From positions 1 to 23,877 of the IMG/VR virus record IMGVR_UViG_3300049830_000167: a stretch of DNA of 23,877 bases; one strand, 5' to 3'. How positions within the stretch are numbered: the stretch's first letter is position 1; each line of letters begins with the position of its first letter. This document shows, piece after piece, positions 1 through 7,343 of this stretch. A model generated the notes under the pieces. It was not told where the DNA came from, ran no database searches, and was given only the letters and a program-made list of their open reading frames with translations. Source of the stretch: a virus. Position numbers and translations under genes: made by a program.

Positions 1-411
1 CATATGGATTTGATGTGGCGGCACCGCAAGCCCCGATCATTCCCCACGATGAATCAACCGGTGATGTACCACAACCCTGTCGTGATGATGACGACGCCGG
101 GCGTAAAACTCGGCTGGCAGCGACCACAAAACGACTTCGGCAGCATCATCGAGGTTGAGGGGAGCGAGTTTGAGAAGTCCGACTTTGGGCACACCAAAGC
201 CGTCGACCTGTTCGTGCAGATGATGCGCGGTTTCAAATTCGATGTATGGGGAGATCAATTCTTAGGCGCAGGCACATCGCTGCTGGCGGCTGAGAGGCTC
301 GGCAAGCGACTCTTGGGTATGGAGTTGAGCGCAACCACTCTCGCAGTTGCGCTCGAAAGGTTTAGTAAGTCGGGGCTTGAGCCTCGACTCGCTCAAACGA
401 GTTCTAGCTGA
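1..411 (+). CDS. DNA methyltransferase, C-terminal part (5' end outside window)
   Basis: The frame is open from the first base, so the gene probably begins upstream; the ATG at 4 is unlikely to be its start. The last 70 residues resemble the C-terminal end of beta-class N4-cytosine/N6-adenine methyltransferases. FGHTKAVDLF looks like the H-T-K-P motif X region. It is followed by GDQFLGAGTSLLAAERLGKR and a GMEL strand, matching motif I (usual form DPFxGxGTxxxAAxxxxR..GxE), which binds S-adenosylmethionine. The proline of DPF is Gln here. The catalytic DPPY/NPPY motif IV would lie upstream and is not in the window. The gene converges on the radical SAM gene with a 19-bp overlap. An orphan phage methyltransferase is the best reading. 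A decayed copy cannot be excluded, because only the tail is visible. Confidence 0.62.
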   Translation, partial: HMDLMWRHRKPRSFPTMNQPVMYHNPVVMMTTPGVKLGWQRPQNDFGSIIEVEGSEFEKSDFGHTKAVDLFVQMMRGFKFDVWGDQFLGAGTSLLAAERLGKRLLGMELSATTLAVALERFSKSGLEPRLAQTSSS

Positions 412-1283
412 TGAGCATCATCATGCGCTTGTTCATCCCGTCCCGTTATCCCAACGCCATTGGCGTTGTTTTGTGGGATGTATTTTGGGTTGTAGTAGCC
501 CTCTGGCAGGAAAGGCTGCAAATCCTTTTTGATGTAATGCCGCACGCCCAGGCGGCTTACCAGCTCGACGATGCGGTGGGTGTATTCCTCCCAGTCGGTG
601 GTGGAAGTCATCTGCAGGTAGTTGGCCCTGCCGATTTTGAACAGATCCACAAATTCGTGCGTTCGCTCGATCAGCGCGAGCGACGCTTTGGTATTCAGCG
701 TGGGTTCAAGGCTGACCCATGTAAAAATCCCGTGCCCGTGAAACGTCTTGAGCGTGGCGATGCGGTCACCCGGCAACGCTGCGCCGCGCTCCCACTTAAG
801 GGAGAACGCATCATCGAGACTCGTGAGCGTGGACGCGAACGCATCGCGATCAGGGCGGAACATGTCGATGAACGGCAGTGCGCGCTTGCCGCCCTTCGTG
901 AGGGTGCAGAACGCCAGGCCGTGGCTAGCCAGAGTTTCGAGCGCAGGCCGCGTGAGCGACATGTCGTTAGGGTTGAACGGGTCCGTGGTGAAGCTAAGCA
1001 TCACCTGTTCGGTGATGCCACACGCCTTGTATTTGCGCGCGTCTTTCATGAGCGCGCTCATGAAATTCTCGCGCGGGGTCGCGTCTTCGTCAAACTCCTC
1101 GCGCGTTATGCGCAGGACGCTCGGCACGTAGCAATATGCGCATTTGTGGCCGCAGCCACGATACGGATTTGTGGCAAGCTTTGCATACTCGCCCGCTTGC
1201 CCGCGTGGGGCATAGATGATTGGGCACCCCGCCACGCTCCAGCCGTTATCTTCCACCCTGCAGGGGGTCTCTTTTGTCGTCAT
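393..1283 (-). CDS. Radical SAM protein, SplB/Rv2578c-like family
   Basis: The 296-residue product has the radical SAM [4Fe-4S] signature C44-x3-C48-x2-C51 within NPYRGCGHKCAYCYVP, the form typical of the SPL/Rv2578c branch (COG1533, 'DNA repair photolyase' annotations). Downstream strands such as MLSFTTDPFNP (near 95), FCTLTKGG (near 126) and FTWVSLEPTLN (near 193) fit the partial TIM barrel and the SAM-binding region. The length is normal for the family. The substrate is unknown: the family includes spore photoproduct lyase, but most members are uncharacterised. The start overlaps the end of the upstream ribbon-helix-helix-like gene by 38 bp on the same strand, so the two are probably one transcript from the promoter at 1469-1496. 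A role in phage DNA repair or modification is inference from the family and the neighbouring methyltransferase. Confidence 0.85.
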   Translation of the reverse strand: MTTKETPCRVEDNGWSVAGCPIIYAPRGQAGEYAKLATNPYRGCGHKCAYCYVPSVLRITREEFDEDATPRENFMSALMKDARKYKACGITEQVMLSFTTDPFNPNDMSLTRPALETLASHGLAFCTLTKGGKRALPFIDMFRPDRDAFASTLTSLDDAFSLKWERGAALPGDRIATLKTFHGHGIFTWVSLEPTLNTKASLALIERTHEFVDLFKIGRANYLQMTSTTDWEEYTHRIVELVSRLGVRHYIKKDLQPFLPEGYYNPKYIPQNNANGVGITGRDEQAHDDAHQLELV

Positions 1284-1452
1284 GAATCTCCTTGTCGATC
1301 AATGCTCGGATTTGCGCCGATACGCTCCCGCTCCGTGATAGCAGGAATTCAAGGTGCGACTTTAGCAGCGTCACGGTACGCCGTGTCATTGGCTCGGTAT
1401 TTGATATCGGCTTACGCCCCGAGCCAGGGCGCTTGCCTCCATAGCTACTCAC
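1246..1452 (-). CDS. Small ribbon-helix-helix-like putative DNA-binding protein
   Basis: The product is about 68 residues. It opens with the GGKRPGSGRKP motif common at the N-terminus of small phage and plasmid DNA-binding proteins. A pattern compatible with ribbon-helix-helix follows: a basic strand (TRRTVTL), then two helices (KSHLEFLLSRS, SVSAQIRALIDKEI). A regulatory role for the adjoining radical SAM unit is inferred only. The start is odd. The only in-frame start upstream of the motif is a GTG at 1452 that overlaps the last base of the AGGAGG ribosome site (1452-1457). The ideally placed ATG (1440-1442, 9 nt after that site) is in another frame and gives 18 codons. A single missing G would restore an M-G-G-K-R-P-G-S start. 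Confidence 0.6.
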   Translation of the reverse strand: MSSYGGKRPGSGRKPISNTEPMTRRTVTLLKSHLEFLLSRSGSVSAQIRALIDKEIHDDKRDPLQGGR

Positions 1453-1468
1453 CTCCTGATTGTATCAC

Positions 1469-1496
1469 ATTCTATCAGGTTTAGCAGACATGACAA
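1469..1496 (-). promoter_or_regulatory. sigma70-like promoter for the leftward radical SAM unit
   Basis: Read on the reverse strand there is a -35 box TTGTCA (1496-1491), a 16-nt spacer and an extended -10, TGaTAGAAT (hexamer 1474-1469). Both hexamers match consensus at five of six positions. A second overlapping -10-like TGaTACAAT lies just downstream. Transcription would start near 1462, only a few bases before the AGGAGG at 1457-1452. The promoter lies over the start of the small terminase gene, so it makes the two divergent units share control DNA. Confidence 0.6.
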
Positions 1497-1972
1497 CAGA
1501 CGAGCACAGCAATACAGCGTCAAACAGCACCGGGCGAGCGGCACCCGGCAAGCCGTTTCGCAAAGGCGACCCGCGCATAAACCGCAAAGGCCGGCCGCGC
1601 GGCTTCGATGAGCTGCGCAAAATGGCGATCCGTATCGCTGGCGAGACGCTGACCAACAAGGCGACCGGCGAGCAATCAACCGTTGTCGACGCGATCCTAC
1701 GGCGCTGGATTGCATCTGACGACTGGCGCGCGTCTGAGGCATTCATGCAATATGCGTTTGGCAAGGTCCCTAACCGGGAGGAGATCAGCGGGCCTGATGG
1801 TGGCCCGATACCAACGTCGTTTGTGATCGACATTGGCGTAGACGACAACGCTAACAGCAGCGATAGCAATGGTGAACAGGGTGAGCAAAACGAAAGCGCC
1901 AATGACGCGAGTGCTGAAACACGCGGGGACGCCTCAGCAGGTCCAGTTCTGGATCAACCCGGCGAGGTTTAG
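1490..1972 (+). CDS. terS: Terminase small subunit-like protein
   Basis: The 160-residue product starts at ATG 1490. A TTG 30 nt earlier is in frame but has no ribosome site. The PGKPFRKGDPRINRKGRP motif followed by a helical segment (FDELRKMAIRIAGETL, VVDAILRRWIASDDWRASEAFMQYAFGKVP) is typical of short proteins encoded immediately before the large terminase in many prophages and annotated as TerS or DUF5681-like. The C-terminal 45 residues are acidic, Asn/Ser-rich and probably disordered. TerS binds the packaging start site and recruits the large subunit. The large subunit gene begins inside this one with a 104-bp overlap, which supports translational coupling. Assignment rests on motif and position; no structural motif proves it. 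Confidence 0.7.
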   Translation: MTTDEHSNTASNSTGRAAPGKPFRKGDPRINRKGRPRGFDELRKMAIRIAGETLTNKATGEQSTVVDAILRRWIASDDWRASEAFMQYAFGKVPNREEISGPDGGPIPTSFVIDIGVDDNANSSDSNGEQGEQNESANDASAETRGDASAGPVLDQPGEV

Positions 1973-3170
1973 GGCATTTGTCGGCGGCATCGGTAGCGGC
2001 AAGACACGCGCAGGATGCGTTGAAGTGATGAGACAACCGGCAATGAGCGTGGGGATGGTAATCGCACCAACGTATCCAATGTTGCGTGATGCCACGCAGC
2101 GCACATTGATCGGCCTTGCTAAGCGTGGTAATGTGCTCAAGGATTTCAACAAAAGCACGAACATCGCCATGCTTAACGACGGCAAAGAGATTGCCTTTCG
2201 CAGTGCTGACAATCCCGACAGCCTACGCGGGCCTAACCTTGACTGGTTCTACATTGATGAGGCCGCCATGTGTGGGCACGACGCCATGCTCATCATGTTA
2301 GGCCGGTTGCGCGGGAGCGGGAATATCCCGCGTCAAAACTTACGCGGCTGGGCGACGACCACACCGCGCGGTAAGAATTGGGTGTGGCAGATGTTCGCCA
2401 ATGGCGATCCGAGTGAGTTTGCGCTCATCCGCGCATCGACGCGCACCAACACCTATCTGCCGGCCGACTTCATCAAGAGCGTTGAAGGCTCATATAGTGA
2501 ACGTTGGCGCGCGCAAGAACTTGAAGGCGAGTTCGTCGACGATAACGGCTCGGTGTTTCGCGGCGTGCGCGAGTGCGCTACATCCGCCAAGCTCGACAAA
2601 GGCGGCGATGGGCGCACCTACATCGCTGGGCTGGACTGGGGCCGCAGCAACGACTACACCGTGCTAACGGTGTTCGACGCGCGGGATAAGCGCGAGGTGT
2701 TCAAGGACCGCTTCAACCAAATAGACTACACCGTGCAGCGCAATCGCATCCGCGCGGTTCACGAGCGCTTCGGCATTACAACGATCATCGCCGAGGCAAA
2801 CAGCATGGGTCAGCCGAATATCGAAATGCTTCTACGCGACGGCCTGCCGGTGCAATCGTTCACAACGACCAACGCCACGAAGGCGACGATTATCGAGGCG
2901 TTGGCGTTGGCGTTTGAACGGCGCGAGATCGGCATCCTAAATGACGACGTGTGCATCAATGAGTTACAGGCGTTTGAGATGGAGCGCATGACGAGCGGCA
3001 TGATGCGCTACGGCGCGCCGAGTGGTATGCATGATGACACGGTGATGAGTATGGCGCTCGCGTGGTATGGCGTCGAAGGGCGAGCGACGCCGAGTTGGGT
3101 GAGGTTCGCAAAAAAGCAAATGGAATCCATGGACGCGACAAAGGTGAACGATATGGCAGAGGTGGCATGA
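1869..3170 (+). CDS. terL: Terminase large subunit (packaging ATPase-nuclease)
   Basis: The 433-residue motor protein shows all expected motifs. Walker A is GGIGSGKT (39-46), Walker B is LDWFYIDEA (D130, E131) and the coupling motif is TTTP (163-166). The C-terminal RNase H-like nuclease has acidic residues D256 (AGLDWGRSND), E309 (IIAEAN) and the pair D389-D390 (MHDDTVMSMA). It cuts concatemeric DNA and drives it into the prohead through the portal. ATG 1869 is used here. ATG 1902 is an alternative that would remove 11 non-conserved residues, and neither has a clear ribosome site. The stop is 1 nt before the portal start. The length is on the short side for the family, but the protein is complete. 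Confidence 0.95.
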   Translation: MVNRVSKTKAPMTRVLKHAGTPQQVQFWINPARFRAFVGGIGSGKTRAGCVEVMRQPAMSVGMVIAPTYPMLRDATQRTLIGLAKRGNVLKDFNKSTNIAMLNDGKEIAFRSADNPDSLRGPNLDWFYIDEAAMCGHDAMLIMLGRLRGSGNIPRQNLRGWATTTPRGKNWVWQMFANGDPSEFALIRASTRTNTYLPADFIKSVEGSYSERWRAQELEGEFVDDNGSVFRGVRECATSAKLDKGGDGRTYIAGLDWGRSNDYTVLTVFDARDKREVFKDRFNQIDYTVQRNRIRAVHERFGITTIIAEANSMGQPNIEMLLRDGLPVQSFTTTNATKATIIEALALAFERREIGILNDDVCINELQAFEMERMTSGMMRYGAPSGMHDDTVMSMALAWYGVEGRATPSWVRFAKKQMESMDATKVNDMAEVA

Positions 3171-3171
3171 T

Positions 3172-4950
3172 ATGACAGACAACACATTAACGACAACCAG
3201 CGGCGAACCTAACACCTCGCTCACGCCAAGCCAGGCCATGGCACAGGCTTACGCCGGGACCTGGGGCGCAAATGGTCTATTTGTCCCTGGCACACCGATG
3301 CAGCCGATCGTCGCCGACGATGAGAAGCCGCGCGTATTCGATTACCCGATCGGTATTAACCTCTATCTCACACCGCGCACCGGCTATGGATTACTGCCAT
3401 TTAGTATGTTGCGCAATTTCGCCAACTCGTGTGACGCGGTGCGCATCGTGATCGAGGCCATCAAGCGCGAGATCCGCGCCATGGAATGGGACATCATCCT
3501 AGATGAGAATAGCGACGATGATGATACCGATTACACCGACGAGATCACACGACTGCGCGAGTTCTGGAAGACACCAGATGGCGCGACTGAGTTTGATGCT
3601 TGGTGCAATTCCGTGCTAGACGATCTGCTGGTCGTTGACGCAGTATCGCTATGGACCGACGTTGATGGCACATCAACCATCGTCGGTGTTGAGCAGATTG
3701 ATGGTACGACGATTCGACCGCTGCTTGATCAGCGCGGCCGCACACCACGCGCACCAATTCCGGCCTATATGCAAGCCGTGAAAGGGATGAACTGGCAATG
3801 GTTTAGCGCCGATCGGTTGCTCTACCGGCCATTTAACACGTCGGCAGGCTCGCCATATGGCATGTCGCCGATTGAGTTTTTGCTCTTGCGCATCAACGAA
3901 ACACTGCGCCGACAGTATGCGCAGACGACCTACTGGGACACGACCAACATACCCGAGGCATTTGCGTTTTTACCGGCTGAGTGGTCACCGGATCAAATCG
4001 AAGGCTTTCAAACCTACATCGACAACATGCTGGCCGGTAACGTCGGCAAACTGCGCCGGTTAAAGTTTTTGCCATCGCCAGGCAGCGGCACACCGGTGCA
4101 CGAGTTCAGGCGGCCTGATGCGCAGCAAAGCATCATCTATGACGAATGGATGATGCGCATGACTTGCTGGGCGTTCGGCTTCCTGCCGAGTGAGCTTGGC
4201 CTGATGGCCGGGCGTGGCTTAGGCGGGAAGGGGTTCAGCGAAGGTCAAGAGAATTCATTGTTTCGATTTGGCATCGGGCCGCTTGTGCAGTATCTGCAGA
4301 ATCTGTTCAGCGGCATCGTCAAGCGCCAAACGAAGGCGCCTTTGGTGTGGCGCTTCAAAAATGTCGGGCCTGAAGAGGACAAGAAGGCCGAGTTTGATTT
4401 GGATGACGCGCGTTTGCGCAGTGGCGTGGTCGATATCAATGTGCTCCGTGCCAAGGCTGGTCAGGAGCTTGTGCCAAATGCCAAACCGTTCATCGTCATC
4501 GGCACGCAAGCCATATTGCTGCAAGACCTGTTCGCCGACAAACCTGCGCCGATTGCGCTACCGACATTACCGGCTGGCAGTGGTCCGCAGGATGCAATAC
4601 CGCCTACGCTTGGCGCGCCTGGCCAGACACAAGCGCCTACACCTACGGCTGCGCCCAGCGCACCCGCCGACAAACCTGCCGCAAAAGCCGATCATGCGCA
4701 GCTCGCGCTTGCACTCGACCACTGGCGCGAGAAGGCTCGGCGCAGGCTCGGCGATGGCAAGGCGCCTGACTGCGAGCCGCCAGCGTTGTCGAAGAGCATC
4801 ATCCCGGAGCCGTTGCAGTCGGCTATCCGTTCTGCGCTCGTTGGCGCGAAGACCGCGACGGACATCATCCACGTATTTAACCTGGCGAGTAACCCGGTCC
4901 CGTCGAGTCGCACGATAGCCCCTCGGAGTGCCACCTTCCCAAAAGCCTAG
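3172..4950 (+). CDS. Portal protein (zero-frame product, 592 aa)
   Basis: The dodecameric portal forms the DNA channel at one capsid vertex. The product has a conserved portal core (roughly 70-440), including NSCDAVRIVIEAIKREIRAM, a clip/stem region and the helical AQTTYWDTTNIPEAF segment. A Pro/Ala-rich linker (about 490-520) follows, then a helical tail (ALDHWREKARRRLGDGK ... SIIPEPLQSAIRSAL) typical of portals that lie next to or are fused with MuF domains. The ATG lies 1 nt after the terL stop, with AGAGGTGG as ribosome site. The end is remarkable: the last codons read TTC CCA AAA GCC TAG, so the -1 slippery heptamer CCCAAAA lies two codons before the stop. A portal-MuF fusion of 858 residues is therefore likely as a second product. 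Confidence 0.92.
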   Translation: MTDNTLTTTSGEPNTSLTPSQAMAQAYAGTWGANGLFVPGTPMQPIVADDEKPRVFDYPIGINLYLTPRTGYGLLPFSMLRNFANSCDAVRIVIEAIKREIRAMEWDIILDENSDDDDTDYTDEITRLREFWKTPDGATEFDAWCNSVLDDLLVVDAVSLWTDVDGTSTIVGVEQIDGTTIRPLLDQRGRTPRAPIPAYMQAVKGMNWQWFSADRLLYRPFNTSAGSPYGMSPIEFLLLRINETLRRQYAQTTYWDTTNIPEAFAFLPAEWSPDQIEGFQTYIDNMLAGNVGKLRRLKFLPSPGSGTPVHEFRRPDAQQSIIYDEWMMRMTCWAFGFLPSELGLMAGRGLGGKGFSEGQENSLFRFGIGPLVQYLQNLFSGIVKRQTKAPLVWRFKNVGPEEDKKAEFDLDDARLRSGVVDINVLRAKAGQELVPNAKPFIVIGTQAILLQDLFADKPAPIALPTLPAGSGPQDAIPPTLGAPGQTQAPTPTAAPSAPADKPAAKADHAQLALALDHWREKARRRLGDGKAPDCEPPALSKSIIPEPLQSAIRSALVGAKTATDIIHVFNLASNPVPSSRTIAPRSATFPKA

Positions 4951-5003
4951 AGGCGCGCAAATCGCTGGCGAAGACTGGCGAAACACAACAGCCGACGCGC
5001 GCC
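4938..5003 (+). promoter_or_regulatory. Candidate -1 programmed ribosomal frameshift signal
   Basis: CCCAAAA at 4938-4944 has the X-XXY-YYZ form in the portal frame (C CCA AAA), so both tRNAs can re-pair after slipping back one base. Seven nucleotides downstream an all-GC arm, GGCGCGC (4952-4958), is perfectly complementary to GCGCGCC (4997-5003) across a 38-nt loop. This spacing is the usual one for a stimulatory structure. The -1 frame then stays open to the MuF stop at 5747. Heptamer, phase, spacing and frame are all seen directly; frameshift activity is inferred. Confidence 0.65.
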
Positions 5004-5747
5004 CGGCAAGACATTGAAGATGAGTTAGCCGATTGGTTCGAGACGCAGTTTGGCACGTTGCTTGACGACCTGCCAGATATGGGAGATGGCGTCATCGGCG
5101 AGGTAAACGCTACTGCACTGCAAGATCCGGTGAATCCGTTCTGGTCTACATTCACGCGCGTGCTCAGCGCGGTTGCGCCACTACTCGTGTCGGCTGCACA
5201 AAGCGCTGTTGCCGAAACGCAAGGCGACACGATGTTTGCGGCGCCTGCTGCCGACGTGAGCGTGAGCGCCGGCGTGTCGTGGGACCTGGTGAATCAGTCT
5301 GCCGCCAGCTGGGCTGATGCACGCGCCGGCGCGCTGGTGACGGAGCTGGCCGACGAAACTCGAGATGCCATCGCGAGAGCCATCGCCTCATGGATGCGCG
5401 ACGGCAGGCCGCTAGGTGAGTTGTCAAAAGCCATCGATGCCATCATCGATAATCCAGTGCGCGCGCGACTCATCGCGGCGACTGAGGTCACAACGGCATT
5501 TGCTAAAGGTAATAGCGCTGCGTGGCAAGCCGCTGGGCTATGGGGCCGCATGTGGCAGATCGTGCAAGACGGCCATGTGTGCCGGATATGCGAACCGTTG
5601 CACGACCAGGTGCAGCCGTTTGGCTTACCATTCATTCACCCGGAGACCGGAGACGAGATCGACGATCCTGGCGTGGATAGTCATCCGCGCTGTCGGTGTT
5701 ATCTACTGCCGGTAGTCAGGATGCCTAGCGATTGGCAAGGAGCATGA
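4944..5747 (+). CDS. MuF-like head morphogenesis domain, entered by -1 frameshift from portal
   Basis: The C-terminal part matches the phage head morphogenesis (Mu gpF-like) family. It has the ATEVTTAFAKGNSAAW helix, then a Cys/His segment with CRIC, DQVQPFGL and HPRCRCYLLPV. Such proteins are minor capsid components that act with the portal. The frame is open from 4893 but has no ATG or GTG before the conserved region. The first possible start is TTG 5058 with no ribosome site, and coding-like sequence (ARQDIEDELADWFETQFG) lies upstream of it. Independent initiation therefore looks poor, and entry by frameshift from the portal gene explains the layout. If a simple caller is used, the gene will appear as 5058-5747 (229 aa). 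A sequencing indel is the alternative. The stop is followed after 1 nt by the next ATG. Confidence 0.82.
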   Translation, partial: SLEARKSLAKTGETQQPTRARQDIEDELADWFETQFGTLLDDLPDMGDGVIGEVNATALQDPVNPFWSTFTRVLSAVAPLLVSAAQSAVAETQGDTMFAAPAADVSVSAGVSWDLVNQSAASWADARAGALVTELADETRDAIARAIASWMRDGRPLGELSKAIDAIIDNPVRARLIAATEVTTAFAKGNSAAWQAAGLWGRMWQIVQDGHVCRICEPLHDQVQPFGLPFIHPETGDEIDDPGVDSHPRCRCYLLPVVRMPSDWQGA

Positions 5748-5748
5748 T

Positions 5749-6234
5749 ATGTATTCATGTGGAGCAGATGAGTTTGCACAATGGGTTACCGTGACGCTTG
5801 ACGGGCGGGACATTACCGATAGCTGCATGGGTTTTGATACGGACCAGGGATGGGCACTCATCTATGTCAGAAACGAGTATGGCAATCCGGTCATTGATCT
5901 TGATGACCCGCGTGGCCTAGGGATTAAACGCAACGTGTTTCACGGCGTTGTTCAGGTCGAGTGCAAGCCTGACGCAACTCCCATCCAGCGCGAAATATTC
6001 CGGCTCATCAAACTGTATAGGGAGCAGGGAGCAAGTGTTAGCCCTGTTTATCCCGCGCCGGACACCCCTGGGCGCAAGCCTACGTGCGCATGCGAGCTGG
6101 GCAAATGCGAGGGCCGAAGCAAAGACACCTGTTGGATGTGGTGGGCCGGTCTGTCTGGGCTAAGGCCAGAGCGCGCTTGGGCACCAGGCAATGCGGAGTA
6201 TCGCAAGAGGGTGGAGGACATGAACAGGCCATGA
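5749..6234 (+). CDS. Hypothetical phage protein with Cys-rich C-terminus
   Basis: The 161-residue product is not recognised. The N-terminal 85 residues read as a beta-rich soluble domain (WVTVTLDGRDITDSC, WALIYVRNEYGNPVIDLDD, VFHGVVQVECKPDA). The C-terminus carries a cluster C-A-C-x4-GKC-x7-TC that could bind a metal. The start has a good ribosome site (AAGGAG, 4957-style junction repeated from terL/portal: stop, one base, ATG) 1 nt after the MuF stop. The end overlaps the next start as ATGA. The position in the head module suggests a minor head or accessory structural protein, but no family was recognised. Confidence 0.75.
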   Translation: MYSCGADEFAQWVTVTLDGRDITDSCMGFDTDQGWALIYVRNEYGNPVIDLDDPRGLGIKRNVFHGVVQVECKPDATPIQREIFRLIKLYREQGASVSPVYPAPDTPGRKPTCACELGKCEGRSKDTCWMWWAGLSGLRPERAWAPGNAEYRKRVEDMNRP

Positions 6235-6647
6235 TCCGTTTTTACGTTGACGAGAAAGAGTTTTATCGCTACTCGCAGTCGCTCGCTGAGTTGGCAGACT
6301 CCGGCATCGATCGTGCGATTGCGACAGGCCTTGAGCGCGGTCTCTACATCATTCATCAAAACTTGCCGCCATACCCACCGGTGCGCGAAGGCCAGAAATA
6401 TGTGCGCACTGGCACGCTTGGTCGCAGCATCACGACCGAGGTAGAGGCACAAGGCACCACGTTTATTGGCCGCATCGGCACGGCTATCAACTACGCGCCA
6501 TATGTAATTGGTGACGATAGCCAACAAGCGTGGATGCACGCTGGTCGCTGGTGGCAGTTGTCGCAGGAGGCTGGACGCGACGTAGGTCAGATCGTCGGCG
6601 AGATCCAAGATGCATTTAACGACGAACTTCAGAAGGCGAAGCTATGA
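6231..6647 (+). CDS. HK97 gp10-like minor head-tail protein
   Basis: The product is 138 residues from the ATG that overlaps the preceding stop (ATGA at 6231-6234). A longer frame upstream to 6084 is only read-through over the previous gene. The motif NLPPYPPVREGQKYVRTGTLGRSI is characteristic of HK97-gp10-type and related tail-completion proteins, where P-x-x-T-G-x-L-x-x-S precedes a beta domain. The rest (GRIGTAINYAPYVIGD and a C-terminal amphipathic helix) fits. Its place before the protease and capsid genes, rather than among the connectors, is unusual, so the functional name is tentative. Its last 32 bp overlap the convergent reverse-strand gene. Confidence 0.68.
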   Translation: MIRFYVDEKEFYRYSQSLAELADSGIDRAIATGLERGLYIIHQNLPPYPPVREGQKYVRTGTLGRSITTEVEAQGTTFIGRIGTAINYAPYVIGDDSQQAWMHAGRWWQLSQEAGRDVGQIVGEIQDAFNDELQKAKL

Positions 6648-7284
6648 TGCTAGCTGTCCGAATTCTTATCCGTGCCGTGCGCTGTATCAGATCGTCGTCC
6701 CAAAAGCCAAGAAGTCCCAGCGCTAGGCAGTATTCCATAAACCGATCTCTAGCCGTTTTATGGTGTGGAATCTCCGTGTGCGAATAGGCGGCATAATATA
6801 TCTCTAGGTCACGTTTTAGTTGTGGGATATGTTGCTCATAGGCATCGAGCGCTTGCCACGATATATCTACCTGCGACCATCCACCATGCGTGATATTGTG
6901 ATATATCAGATCCATGATGACATGAATCAGTGTGGCATTTTTCTCGCCGCGTAACACTTTTGATACTTCGTCAATGATGCTTTTGTCGATAGGTAGGCCT
7001 ATGCCATACATATCTGTTTGGCCGGGCAACAGAAACTTGTACACATATTGAGTTTCTTTTGACCCCGGAATCTTTGTGATCGCAACTGGGCCGCGATGAT
7101 ACCTGCGTTCAAAGCCGCACCGGCCACAGATTGCAATGTATACCTGTGGCTTGCTATTGTCGATAGACCAGTTTTCTCTAGCCGCTAATAATGCCGGGCT
7201 TGGACGCGGTGTTGCCTCAAGCGCATTGAATCCGCATGCCGGGCAATCAATAAACTCGCCTATCGGGTCAGCCATATGTCGCAT
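6616..7284 (-). CDS. Zinc-ribbon-like hypothetical protein, reverse-strand insertion (moron)
   Basis: The product is 222 residues starting at ATG 7284, preceded by AGAGGGGG with about 5 nt spacing; the ORF extends to 7347 without support. Two CxxC knuckles (C14/C17 in DCPACGF and C53/C56 in ICGRCGF) predict a zinc ribbon with a 35-residue insert. The rest is mainly helical (IIDEVSKVLRG, LIHVIMDLIYHNITH, LKRDLEIYYAAYSH, RFMEYCLALGLLGFWDDD). No family was recognised. The gene runs against the late operon and is richer in A+T (samples of 40-50 % GC against about 60 % in flanking genes). This, with its own upstream DNA, marks it as acquired cargo between head genes. It overlaps the gp10-like gene end by 32 bp. 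Confidence 0.75.
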   Translation of the reverse strand: MRHMADPIGEFIDCPACGFNALEATPRPSPALLAARENWSIDNSKPQVYIAICGRCGFERRYHRGPVAITKIPGSKETQYVYKFLLPGQTDMYGIGLPIDKSIIDEVSKVLRGEKNATLIHVIMDLIYHNITHGGWSQVDISWQALDAYEQHIPQLKRDLEIYYAAYSHTEIPHHKTARDRFMEYCLALGLLGFWDDDLIQRTARIRIRTASIIASPSEVRR

Positions 7285-7328
7285 TTTACCCCCTCTACCG
7301 ACATGCCATCGAAGGCATAGAACAAACG

Positions 7329-7337
7329 TGTTAGAAT
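7329..7337 (+). promoter_or_regulatory. Extended -10 promoter candidate upstream of the capsid module
   Basis: TGtTAGAAT at 7329-7337 is an extended -10 (TGnTATAAT with one mismatch). The -35 region is poor (TCGAAG near 7309), as is usual for extended -10 promoters. Transcription would begin near 7344 and run straight into the terminator at 7390-7460. The short motif could occur by chance. Confidence 0.4.
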
Positions 7338-7343
7338 CGGCGC

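Noticed and set aside
411-1484. Long forward ORF of 357 codons opposite the radical SAM gene.
   Set aside because: It is the antisense shadow of a clear radical SAM protein with an intact CxxxCxxC motif. The Arg-rich product looks like nothing known.
4268-4918. 216-codon forward ORF inside the portal gene.
   Set aside because: It is an Arg/Ser/Cys-rich out-of-frame shadow of the portal, a common effect of high GC.
6084-6230. Longer N-terminus of the gp10-like protein.
   Set aside because: This stretch is out-of-frame sequence of the Cys-rich gene. The ATG at 6231 is in an ATGA overlap and begins the conserved part.
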